From NCBI RefSeq assembly GCF_017640745.1, contig NZ_JAEPQA010000016.1:1-64000 (forward strand): 64,000 nt of DNA, given 5' to 3'. Both the position numbers and the translations under genes were made by a program. Numbering within the stretch: the first letter of the stretch is position 1; each line of letters begins with the position of its first letter. Shown here in pieces: positions 53,509 to 61,911 of the stretch. The notes under the pieces were generated by a model. The model was not told the DNA's origin, did not search any database, and saw nothing but the letters and a program-made list of their open reading frames with translations. This stretch comes from Nisaea sp. (GTDB lineage Bacteria > Pseudomonadota > Alphaproteobacteria > Thalassobaculales > Thalassobaculaceae).

Positions 53509-56196
53509 ATGCTCGGTGCCGCCGAAGCCTTCCGACAGGCGCAGGCGGCGCTCGCCGACGGGCGGGCCGAAGATGCGGCCGAGCTGTTCCGGCATGTCGC
53601 GCGCACGGCGAGAGACGATGCGTCCGCGCTCATCCATCTCGGCCAGATCGAAGCCCGCAGGGGTCTCCCGGATGCGGCGAGGAAGGCCTGGCGGCGGGCC
53701 CTGCTGCGCCAGCCAGCGAACCCGACCGCGCTGGCCTTTTACGCGGATCTGGAAGGCGCCGCAGGCCCATCCCTCAAGGCGGCACGGCACTATGAGCGCC
53801 TGCGCATCCTCCTGCCCTACCATCCCGGAACGGCCGAACTGCTCGGCTGGATCTATGCCGAAGCCAAGCAGCCGGGCAAAAGCCTTCGGCGCTATGGCGA
53901 GGCCGCGCGTCTCGATGGCCTGAACCCGGCGGCACATGCCCGCTATGCCGCTGCGCTGCACGGTGCCGGCCGGCTCTCCGAATCCATCCACGCCTTCCGC
54001 CGCGAGGCGCTGCTGCGGCCGGAAGCGGCGGATGCCTGGTTCAATCTCTCCGTGGTCGAGCCCGCGCTCGGCGCCCGCGAGGAAGGCCTCGCCCATCTCG
54101 CCCGCAGCCTCGCCATCCGCCCGCTGAACGGCCCCGCACTGGCCCGTCAGGCGCAACTCCGCCGCCGTCTCGGCAAGCCCGGTGCGGAAATCAGCACGCG
54201 GAGGTCGCAGATCGTAGATCCGAAGGCGGCGCGGGCCCTTGTCGTCGCGGCGCGCACCGGCGACGCGGCGGCCGCCACCCGCTGGTGGTGTGTCAGCCGC
54301 AAAGGCCTTGAGCCCGCGATGCTCTACATGCGGGCCTTGCTTGCCGCCGGACGGCCGGAGCGGGCACTGCAGGTGCTGGATGAAATAAATGCCGACGCGA
54401 CACCGCCGGACGAGCTTCTCCTGCTCGCGGCCGAGGCACATCGGCGCTGTGGTTCAGACGGCGCCGCGCTGCCGAAAACACAGTATCAGGAATGGCTGGA
54501 GAAATCCGCTGCCCTCGGCAAGGCGCGCGCGCCGGTGAACGCTCTCGCCAGCGGCAACCCGCTCTTTTCAGTGCTCCTGCCGGTCTACAACCCGGCACCG
54601 GACCATCTCCGCGAGGCCATCGCTTCCGTTCGGGAGCAGACGTTCGAGGACTGGGAACTCTGCATCGCCGACGACGCCTCGACCGATACGGAAGTCGTCC
54701 GGGTCCTCGAAGAGGCGGCCGCGCAGGATCCCCGCGTGAAACTGGTCCTGCGCCCCGAAAACGGACATATCTCCGCCGCGTCCAACTCGGCGCTCGGGAT
54801 CGCTTGCGGAACTTTCGTCGGGCTGCTCGACCATGACGATCGCCTGGCTCCGGACGCGCTGGCGGAAATGGCCCGGGCACTGACAGAGCATCCCGAGCTC
54901 GATCTCGTCTATTCGGACGAGGACAAGATCGACGATCGGGGCACCCGCTTCTCTCCCCATTTCAAACCGGTCTGGGACCCGGATCTCTCGCTGATTTCCA
55001 ATTACATCTGCCATTTCAGCGTGATCCGCCGGTCGCTGGCGGAGGAGGTCGGCGGCTTCCGTCTCGGCCTCGAAGGCAGCCAGGACCACGATCTGGTGCA
55101 ACGGGTGGCGGAACTGACCGTGCCGGAGAGGATCGGTCATGTCCCGCGCATTCTCTATCACTGGCGGGCGACAGCGACTTCCACCGCCGCCTCTGTCGAG
55201 ACCAAGCCCTATGCGATCGCCGCCACCGGCCGGGTCATCCGCGATGCTCTGGAACGGCGGGGTTCCGACGCGCGCGCCGAGCTCAGAGGCGGCCGCTGGC
55301 GCCTCGTCCGTCCCCTGCCCGCCGATGGCCGCGTCTCCGTCGTCATCCCGACAAAGAACCGGCTCGCCCTGCTCCGCACCTGCATCGACGGGCTGCTCGA
55401 TCAGACCGACCACCCGAATCTGGAGATCCGCATCGTCGACAACGGCAGCGACGACGGTGCCACCCTGCGCTATCTCGACGGGCTGGCGCGCCGGACCAAT
55501 GTCACCGTGCTGAAGGATGCGGGCCCGTTCAACTTCTCCCGGCTCTGCAATCTCGGAGCTGCCGGTGCAACAGGCACCTATCTCTGCTTCCTCAACAACG
55601 ATATCGAGCCGGCCAATCCGGACTGGCTGAAGGAGATGATCGGGGAGGCGGCGCGTCCCGGGATCGGACTTGTCGGCGCCAAGCTTCTCTATCCCGACCG
55701 GAGCGTGCAGCATGCGGGGATCGCCCTCGCCGGCGCCCATGTCGCGCGGCACACCAACCTGAAGATCGCGGAGAATGACGGCGGCTACTGGGGCCGTGCC
55801 ATGCAGGCGCAGAACCTCTCCGCGGTGACCGGCGCCTGTATTGTCCTGCGCCGCGATGTTTTCGAGGAAATCGGCGGGTTCGACGAGGCGCTGGCAGTCG
55901 ATTTCGGCGATATCGATCTCTGCCTGCGCATCCGCCGGGCCGGATACCGGGTGCTCTGGACCCCGCATGCGGTGCTGGTGCATCACGAATCCGCCTCTCG
56001 GGGAACCGTGATCACGCCGGAGAAGGCCGTGCTCTACGACCGGGAGCGCGCCTTCATGGTGAAGCGCTGGGGTGACCTGCTGGAAGACGACCCGGCCTAC
56101 AATCCGAACCTCTCGATCACGCCGGAACGGCCCGCCTTCGCGCTGCCGGAAGAACCGCGCGAGATCAAGACAGGAGTCCGTCTCGGGACTATCTGA
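53509..56196 (+). CDS. TPR protein fused to two GT2 glycosyltransferase domains
   Basis: 895 residues. Residues 1 to about 290 are TPR-like helical repeats (AELFRHVARTARDDASALIHLGQIEA, then ELLGWIYAEA). Residues about 350-575 are GT2 domain 1 (FSVLLPVYNPAPDHL, LDHDDRLAPDAL). Residues about 605-860 are GT2 domain 2 (VSVVIPTKNRLALLR, FLNNDIEPANPDW). Both carry DxD-like centres. It follows aspS by 6 bases and overlaps the convergent M23 gene by 8 bases. Probably assembles or elongates a surface glycan. Confidence 0.9.
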   Translation: MLGAAEAFRQAQAALADGRAEDAAELFRHVARTARDDASALIHLGQIEARRGLPDAARKAWRRALLRQPANPTALAFYADLEGAAGPSLKAARHYERLRILLPYHPGTAELLGWIYAEAKQPGKSLRRYGEAARLDGLNPAAHARYAAALHGAGRLSESIHAFRREALLRPEAADAWFNLSVVEPALGAREEGLAHLARSLAIRPLNGPALARQAQLRRRLGKPGAEISTRRSQIVDPKAARALVVAARTGDAAAATRWWCVSRKGLEPAMLYMRALLAAGRPERALQVLDEINADATPPDELLLLAAEAHRRCGSDGAALPKTQYQEWLEKSAALGKARAPVNALASGNPLFSVLLPVYNPAPDHLREAIASVREQTFEDWELCIADDASTDTEVVRVLEEAAAQDPRVKLVLRPENGHISAASNSALGIACGTFVGLLDHDDRLAPDALAEMARALTEHPELDLVYSDEDKIDDRGTRFSPHFKPVWDPDLSLISNYICHFSVIRRSLAEEVGGFRLGLEGSQDHDLVQRVAELTVPERIGHVPRILYHWRATATSTAASVETKPYAIAATGRVIRDALERRGSDARAELRGGRWRLVRPLPADGRVSVVIPTKNRLALLRTCIDGLLDQTDHPNLEIRIVDNGSDDGATLRYLDGLARRTNVTVLKDAGPFNFSRLCNLGAAGATGTYLCFLNNDIEPANPDWLKEMIGEAARPGIGLVGAKLLYPDRSVQHAGIALAGAHVARHTNLKIAENDGGYWGRAMQAQNLSAVTGACIVLRRDVFEEIGGFDEALAVDFGDIDLCLRIRRAGYRVLWTPHAVLVHHESASRGTVITPEKAVLYDRERAFMVKRWGDLLEDDPAYNPNLSITPERPAFALPEEPREIKTGVRLGTI

Positions 56197-57307
56197 GGGT
56201 AGTCGTGAAGCTTTGCTCGAACTGCCGCTGGCCGGGCCCGTCCGGCCGCGTGACCTTTACCGTACCGACATAGGTTCCCGGCGCCCAACTGCCCCGGACC
56301 TTGCGTCCGATCGCCCGGTAGAGCCAGTTGCGGTTCCGGTCGAGAGTCTCGGATTTGTCCGCGATCTTCTCGCCATCTGGGCCGACCAGCTTCACCTCAA
56401 GCCGGTCTCCCGCTCGCGTCCCGTAGAGCTCCGTCCAGAACACCAGGGCCGGACTGTCCGCCGAGGGCGCCCAGCCGCCCAGCTTTCCGGATTTGGCCTC
56501 TGCGGCGTCTGGCACGCGGTCGGCAAAACCGGCATTGGGGGCGAAAGGCGAATAATAGGCGAGCTGGCGCAGGACCGGTTTGTCCCATAGCGGTGCCTTG
56601 CCGAGACCGCAGCTTTCCCCTGCCCCGTCGATCCCGGCGAAGGGGTCGATCACGGCATTGTCCTTGTTCACCGTGATGTGGATATGCGGGAACTGCGTCG
56701 CTCCGGAAAGACCGACGCTGCCGAGCCGGTCGCCGGCGACGACGGTATCGCCCGCCTTTACCGCGACGCTGCCTTTCTTCAGGTGGCAATACTGGGTAGC
56801 CCAACCGCCACCATGATCGATGCGGACGCCGTTGCCGCAGTCCTTGCCGTTCAGATCGTCCCGGCTTGCGCCGCGGTTGAACACGTCCGCCATTCCGTCG
56901 CGCACGCCCACGACGCTGCCGGAGGCAGCCGCCAGAACCGGCACATTCTCTTCGAGCAGTCCAGCATGGGCGATGGCGATATCGGTGCCCTTGTGGCCGT
57001 CATATCCCATATCGCCGCAGGCATAGTCGCGGAAGTCCTTGCCCGGGTCCCGGTCGACATAGTTCACGATCCAGCAGTCCTTGCCCGGCTGGCAGGCAAT
57101 CGGCAGAGACAGGGGCAAGGGCGACGGCTCGAGACCGCCAAGATCGAGAGGGGCCGGCGCCGTGGCTTGAGCGACCGTTAGTGTCTGTGCCGCAGCTTGC
57201 GTCGGCGCAGGACCGTCATGTGGTCCGAGCGTATCGACAATCAGCCAGGAAAAGCCCCCGCCGATGAGAAAGACGAAAGCGACATAGAGTACGATCAGGC
57301 GGCCCAA
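56189..57307 (-). CDS. M23 family (LytM-type) metallopeptidase
   Basis: 372 residues. An N-terminal signal-anchor helix, an Ala/Pro-rich linker, then the LytM fold with GHKGTD (His105, Asp109) and PHIHI (His208, His210), the zinc ligands and catalytic His. A CxxxxxC-type pair near 72-78 suggests a periplasmic disulfide. A C-terminal domain of about 130 residues follows and is not recognised. It cleaves peptidoglycan cross-bridges or acts as a scaffold. It is convergent with the upstream glycosyltransferase gene. Confidence 0.88.
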   Translation of the reverse strand: MGRLIVLYVAFVFLIGGGFSWLIVDTLGPHDGPAPTQAAAQTLTVAQATAPAPLDLGGLEPSPLPLSLPIACQPGKDCWIVNYVDRDPGKDFRDYACGDMGYDGHKGTDIAIAHAGLLEENVPVLAAASGSVVGVRDGMADVFNRGASRDDLNGKDCGNGVRIDHGGGWATQYCHLKKGSVAVKAGDTVVAGDRLGSVGLSGATQFPHIHITVNKDNAVIDPFAGIDGAGESCGLGKAPLWDKPVLRQLAYYSPFAPNAGFADRVPDAAEAKSGKLGGWAPSADSPALVFWTELYGTRAGDRLEVKLVGPDGEKIADKSETLDRNRNWLYRAIGRKVRGSWAPGTYVGTVKVTRPDGPGQRQFEQSFTTTLR

Positions 57308-57328
57308 TGCAGGCTCCGTTCCGGTGCG

Positions 57329-58195
57329 TTATCCCTTCAGCAACGAGCGCAGATAGAGACCGTAACCGCTCTTCGCCAGCGGATCGGCCAGCTTCAGGAG
57401 CTGCGCGTCGTCAATATAGCCCATATGGTGGGCGATTTCCTCGACGCACGCAATTTTCAGGCCCTGCCGCTCCTCGACGGTGCGCACGAACTCGGACGCC
57501 TGCAGCAACGAGTCATGCGTGCCGGTGTCGAGCCAGGCATAGCCGCGGCCCATGCGCTCGACATGCAGGTCGCCGCGCTCGAGATAGACCTTGTTGACGT
57601 CGGTGATCTCGAGCTCGCCACGCGGCGACGGCTTGATCGACTTGGCGATCTCGACCACGTCCCGGTCGTAGAAATAGAGCCCGGTGACCGCCCAGTTGGA
57701 CTTCGGATTGGCCGGCTTCTCGACGATCTCTTCCGCCTTGCCGTCCTTGTCGAAGGAGACGACGCCGTAACGCTCCGGATCGCTGACATAATAGCCGTAG
57801 ACCGAGGCGCCGGTCTCGCGGTCGGCCGAGCGCTGCAGCATCTCGGTCAGGCCATGGCCGTAGAAGATGTTGTCGCCGAGAATCAGCGCCGACCGGTCGT
57901 CGCCGATGAAGCTCTCGCCGATGATGAAGGCCTGCGCCAGTCCGTCCGGCGAGGGCTGGACGCGGTATTCGAGGCTGATGCCCCACTGGCTGCCGTCGCC
58001 GAGCAGCCGCTTGAAACCTTCCTGGTCCGCCGGGGTGGTGATGATCAGGATGTCCTTGATCCCCGCCAGCATCAGCGTGCTCAGCGGATAGTAGATCATC
58101 GGCTTGTCGTAGACCGGCAGGATCTGCTTGCTAACGCTCACGGTCAGCGGATAAAGCCGTGTGCCGGACCCGCCGGCGAGGATGATCCCTTTCAT
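57329..58195 (-). CDS. rfbA: glucose-1-phosphate thymidylyltransferase
   Basis: 288 residues. [45 protein letters not shown] and [19 protein letters not shown] are RmlA signatures. It makes dTDP-glucose. ATG 58195 has GGAGAGGG upstream. Last of the four rml genes on this transcript (minus strand). Confidence 0.96.
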   Translation of the reverse strand: MKGIILAGGSGTRLYPLTVSVSKQILPVYDKPMIYYPLSTLMLAGIKDILIITTPADQEGFKRLLGDGSQWGISLEYRVQPSPDGLAQAFIIGESFIGDDRSALILGDNIFYGHGLTEMLQRSADRETGASVYGYYVSDPERYGVVSFDKDGKAEEIVEKPANPKSNWAVTGLYFYDRDVVEIAKSIKPSPRGELEITDVNKVYLERGDLHVERMGRGYAWLDTGTHDSLLQASEFVRTVEERQGLKIACVEEIAHHMGYIDDAQLLKLADPLAKSGYGLYLRSLLKG

Positions 58196-58216
58196 CCCTC
58201 TCCCTTTCCTAATCAC

Positions 58217-59095
58217 TCATTCTCCGGCCAGCAGCACGTCGAGCACCTCGTCGAGGCCGTCCTGCCAGGGCCGCCGCGGCACGTTGAAGGCCGCGATGAT
58301 CTTCGCACAATCCATCACCGAATTTGCCGGCCGTTTCGCCGGCGTCGGATACTCGCTCGACGGGATCGCCGCCACCGACGGGCGCCGTCCCCAGACCTTT
58401 TCCGCGCGGGCGAAGATCGCCTCGGCGAAACCGTGCCAGCTGGTCCGGCCCTCCGCCGTGAAATGGTAGGTGCCCCAGCCGTCGCGCTTGCCGTCCCGGA
58501 TGCGGCTGGCGATGGTCAGGATCGCGTCCGCGATGTCGCCGGCGGACGTCGGCGCGCCGAACTGGTCGGCGACCACGCGCAGTTCGTCGCGGTCCCTGCC
58601 GACCCGCAGCATGGTCTTCACGAAATTGCCGCCATGCGCGGCATAGACCCAGGAGGTGCGCAGGATGACATGCTCGGGCAGCGCCGCGCGCACCGCCTGC
58701 TCACCGGCCTCCTTCGAGGCGCCGTAGACGCCGAGCGGTGCCACCGGGTCGCTCTCGACCCACGGCCCGTCCTTGGTTCCATCGAAAACGTAGTCGGTCG
58801 AGATATGGATCAGCGGGATGCCCGCATCCTTCGCCGCCGCGGCGAGATTGGCCGGGCCGTCGCGGTTGATCGCGTAGGCCGCGTCCCGGTCCTCCTCGGC
58901 CTTGTCGACCGCGGTATAGGCCGCCGCGTTGACGATCAGCGACGGTTTCGCCGCCTGCACCGCCGCCCGAACCGCCGACGCGTCGGAGATATCGAGATCG
59001 GCGCGAACCAGTCCCTTCGCCTCGTGTCCGTGCTTCGCGGCGCGCGCGAGCAGTTCGGTCCCGACCTGTCCGCCGGCGCCGGTGACGAGGATCAT
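58217..59095 (-). CDS. rfbD: dTDP-4-dehydrorhamnose reductase
   Basis: 292 residues. ILVTGAGGQVGTEL is the NADP loop; INAAAYTAVDKAEED and YVFDGTKDGPWVESDPVAPLGVYGASK include the Tyr-Lys catalytic pair. Reduces dTDP-4-keto-rhamnose to dTDP-L-rhamnose. AAGGGG sits 8 bases before ATG 59095; the open frame to 59272 is not RmlD-like. Confidence 0.95.
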   Translation of the reverse strand: MILVTGAGGQVGTELLARAAKHGHEAKGLVRADLDISDASAVRAAVQAAKPSLIVNAAAYTAVDKAEEDRDAAYAINRDGPANLAAAAKDAGIPLIHISTDYVFDGTKDGPWVESDPVAPLGVYGASKEAGEQAVRAALPEHVILRTSWVYAAHGGNFVKTMLRVGRDRDELRVVADQFGAPTSAGDIADAILTIASRIRDGKRDGWGTYHFTAEGRTSWHGFAEAIFARAEKVWGRRPSVAAIPSSEYPTPAKRPANSVMDCAKIIAAFNVPRRPWQDGLDEVLDVLLAGE

Positions 59096-59099
59096 GGCG

Positions 59100-60173
59100 T
59101 TACCCCTTGGAGCCGGTGCCGAGGCGCTGGCCGGAATATTTCCGGTCAAGGATCGGCTGCCACCAGTCCTTGCGGTCGAGATACCACTGGACGGTCTTGC
59201 GCAGCCCGCTCTCGAAGCTCTCCGACGGCTCCCAGCCGAGTTCGGCCTTGATCTTGGAGGCGTCGATCGCATACCGGAAATCGTGCCCCGGGCGGTCGGT
59301 CACATAGGTGATCTGATCGGAATATTTCTTCCCGCCCTGCTGCGGCACCAGCTCATCGAGCAGCGAGCAGATGCCAGTCACGACATCAATGTTCTTCCGC
59401 TCCTCGTTGCCGCCGATATTGTAGCTCTCGCCCGGCACACCCTTCGAGCAGACGGTCCAGAGCGCACGGGCATGATCGTCGACATAGAGCCAGTCGCGCA
59501 CGTTCTCGCCCTTGCCGTAGACCGGGAGCGGTTCGCCCGCGAGACCCTTGATGATCATCAGCGGGATGAGCTTTTCCGGGAAATGGTAGGGCCCGTAATT
59601 GTTCGAGCAGTTGGAGAGTACGGTCGGCAGGCCGTAGGTCTCCATCCAGGCGCGCACCAGATGGTCGGACGAGGCCTTGCTCGCGGAATAGGGCGAGCGC
59701 GGGTCGTAGGCAGTCTCCTCGGTGAAGAGCCCCTCGTCGCCGAGCGAGCCGAACACCTCGTCGGTCGAGATGTGGTGGAAGCGGAAGGTCGTCTTCACCG
59801 CATCCGGCGCCGCGTTCCAGTATTTCCGCGATGCTTCGAGCATCGTGTAGGTGCCGACGATATTGGTCTGGATGAAGTCCGCCGGACCGTCGATCGAACG
59901 GTCGACATGGCTTTCGGCGGCGAGATGCATCACCGCGTCCGGCTTGTGCTTCGCGAAGATCCGGTCGAGCGCCGCGGCATCGCAGATATCGGCCTGCTCG
60001 AAGGCGTAGCGGTCCGAAGAGCTGACCTCGTCGAGCGAGGCGAGGTTCGCCGCGTAGGTCAGCTTGTCGAGATTGACCACCTTCACGTCCGTGTCGGCGA
60101 TCAGGTGACGGATGACCGCGGAGCCGATGAAGCCGGCGCCCCCGGTGACGATGACGGTCTTGATGTCGCTCAC
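59100..60173 (-). CDS. rfbB: dTDP-glucose 4,6-dehydratase
   Basis: 357 residues, extended [45 protein letters not shown] and YSASK (catalytic Tyr and Lys) are RmlB signatures. Converts dTDP-glucose to dTDP-4-keto-6-deoxyglucose. Lies between rfbC and rfbD, 4 and 12 bases from its neighbours. Confidence 0.97.
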   Translation of the reverse strand: MSDIKTVIVTGGAGFIGSAVIRHLIADTDVKVVNLDKLTYAANLASLDEVSSSDRYAFEQADICDAAALDRIFAKHKPDAVMHLAAESHVDRSIDGPADFIQTNIVGTYTMLEASRKYWNAAPDAVKTTFRFHHISTDEVFGSLGDEGLFTEETAYDPRSPYSASKASSDHLVRAWMETYGLPTVLSNCSNNYGPYHFPEKLIPLMIIKGLAGEPLPVYGKGENVRDWLYVDDHARALWTVCSKGVPGESYNIGGNEERKNIDVVTGICSLLDELVPQQGGKKYSDQITYVTDRPGHDFRYAIDASKIKAELGWEPSESFESGLRKTVQWYLDRKDWWQPILDRKYSGQRLGTGSKG

Positions 60174-60185
60174 GGTCGGTCTTCC

Positions 60186-60746
60186 TCAGGCTTCGTAAAT
60201 GAACGGGCTGTCGAATTCGGCGAAGGGCTGATAGGCCTCGTCCTTCGCCGAGAGGATCGGCGCGCCGTCGAGCGGCCAGTCGATGCCGAGCGCCGGATCG
60301 TTCCAGGTCAGGCCGCCCTCGCAGTCCGGCGCGTACTTGCCGGTGACCTTGTAGAGCACCTCGGTATTTTCCTCGATGGTGCAGAACCCGTGCGCGAAGC
60401 CGACCGGCACCAGGATCTGGTTCCATTCGTCCGCGCTGATCGTCCGCCCGACCCACTTGCCGTAGGTCGGCGAGCCCTTGCGGATATCGACCGCGACATC
60501 GAAAATCGCGCCGCGGATCACCCGGACGAGCTTGTCCTGGCCGTGCGGCGGGGTCTGGAAATGCAGCCCGCGCAGGGTGCCTTTCGGTGCCGAGAAGGAG
60601 TGATTGTCCTGGATGAAGGTGTAGTCGAGACCGGCAGCCTCGAAGGCGCCCCGGTTATAGGTCTCGGAGAAAAATCCACGATGGTCGCCGAACTTTTTCG
60701 GCGTGATGATCTTGACGTCCGAGATCTCTAGCGGCTCGACCTGCAA
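60186..60746 (-). CDS. rfbC: dTDP-4-dehydrorhamnose 3,5-epimerase
   Basis: 186 residues. GTLRGLHFQTPPHGQDKLVR and VPVGFAHGFCTIEENTEVLYKVTGKY carry the active His and Tyr. TTG start at 60746 is inferred because the perfect AAGGGGAGA lies 7 bases upstream and the next residues match the usual RmlC N-terminus (QVEPLEISDVKII); no ATG is suitable, and the frame to 60917 is open but not RmlC-like. First gene of the rml transcript. Confidence 0.95.
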   Translation of the reverse strand: MQVEPLEISDVKIITPKKFGDHRGFFSETYNRGAFEAAGLDYTFIQDNHSFSAPKGTLRGLHFQTPPHGQDKLVRVIRGAIFDVAVDIRKGSPTYGKWVGRTISADEWNQILVPVGFAHGFCTIEENTEVLYKVTGKYAPDCEGGLTWNDPALGIDWPLDGAPILSAKDEAYQPFAEFDSPFIYEA

Positions 60747-60867
60747 GGCCCTGTCTCCCCTTGGATTTACGCGGCCTTCAGGGCCTGCGGGGCTATAGCA
60801 TGCACGCCGCGACGGCGGCAAGCGGCGAGCCCTTGGCGCCTGCCGCGAATCGTGGCACATCAGAGCG

Positions 60868-61746
60868 ATGAGCGACCTCACGCCCCCGACCGACCGCCCC
60901 GCCTGCGCCGTCGTCATCGTCAGTTACCATACCGGCCCGTGCCTGATGGACTGCATCCGCTCTGTGCTCGGCGAGGCATCTGCGCGCGAAATCGTCGTCG
61001 TCGACAACGGCAATCCGGAAGAGACCGTCGAGGAACTCCGCGCGCTCGCGGAACGCGAAGAGCGCGTGACGCTGCTGACCGGGCACGGCAATGTCGGCTT
61101 CGGCCGGGCCTGCAACATGGGCGCGCGCGCGACGTCGAGCCCCTATCTGCTGCTGCTCAATCCCGATTCCGTGCTGAAGCCCGGCGCGCTGGACGGTGCT
61201 TTGGCGCGGCTCGCCGAACGGCCCGACATCTCCCTCTATACGGTCCGGGTCGAGAATCCCGACGGCAGCGAGCAGCGTGGCTGCCGGCGCAACCTGATGA
61301 CGCCGTGGACCTGCCTCGTCGAGGTTTCCGGCCTTTACCGTCTCGGCTTCAAGCGGATCAACCTGCACGGTACGCCGTCACCCGACGGGCTGACGGAGGT
61401 GGAGTGCATCTCCGGCTCGTTCCTGCTCTTCCCGCGGCGCGTCTTCGAGAAGATCGGCGGGATGGACGAGGATTACTTCCTCCATATGGAAGACGTCGAT
61501 GTCTGCTACCGGGTGCGCGCGTCCGGCGGACATATCTGGTTCGACCCGACGCTTGCGGCCACCCACGCCCAGGGCACCAGCGACACGACCGGGATTTTTA
61601 TCGAAAAACAGAAAACGCTGGGCGGAACACTCTATTTTTCAAAGCATTTCGGCGGCTGGAAAAATCCATTGGTTGCCCTCGTCAATCTTGCGCTTTGGGC
61701 ACGATATGCTCTTATTTTCATAAGGTTACGCGCCAAGAACATCTGA
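60868..61746 (+). CDS. GT2 family glycosyltransferase (rhamnosyltransferase-like)
   Basis: 292 residues. CAVVIVSYHTGPCLMDCI is the opening strand, then VVVDNGNPEET, LLLLNPDSVLKPGAL (DxD-like) and a FEKIGGMDEDYFLHMEDVDVC segment typical of GT2 rhamnosyl- and related transferases. A C-terminal hydrophobic stretch suggests weak membrane association. Divergent from rfbC by 121 bases, which is consistent with using dTDP-rhamnose (inference). Confidence 0.85.
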   Translation: MSDLTPPTDRPACAVVIVSYHTGPCLMDCIRSVLGEASAREIVVVDNGNPEETVEELRALAEREERVTLLTGHGNVGFGRACNMGARATSSPYLLLLNPDSVLKPGALDGALARLAERPDISLYTVRVENPDGSEQRGCRRNLMTPWTCLVEVSGLYRLGFKRINLHGTPSPDGLTEVECISGSFLLFPRRVFEKIGGMDEDYFLHMEDVDVCYRVRASGGHIWFDPTLAATHAQGTSDTTGIFIEKQKTLGGTLYFSKHFGGWKNPLVALVNLALWARYALIFIRLRAKNI

Positions 61747-61911
61747 TCCCGTCGATCTGACATGTCCCTCGACCACGGCAATACACACATACTCAAAAAG
61801 GATTCTATTGCTGCTTGTTTTATTATTAATTTTATGTAAATTTCTGATCATTGCCATAAAGGCGACGCTATCTCCCGTCGGTTTGCACCCCAGAAAGGAC
61901 CGGTACAGACC

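Noticed and set aside
51556-54441. 961-codon open frame on the minus strand opposite aspS
   Set aside because: Antisense shadow of aspS and the start of the glycosyltransferase gene; arginine-rich, low-complexity composition.
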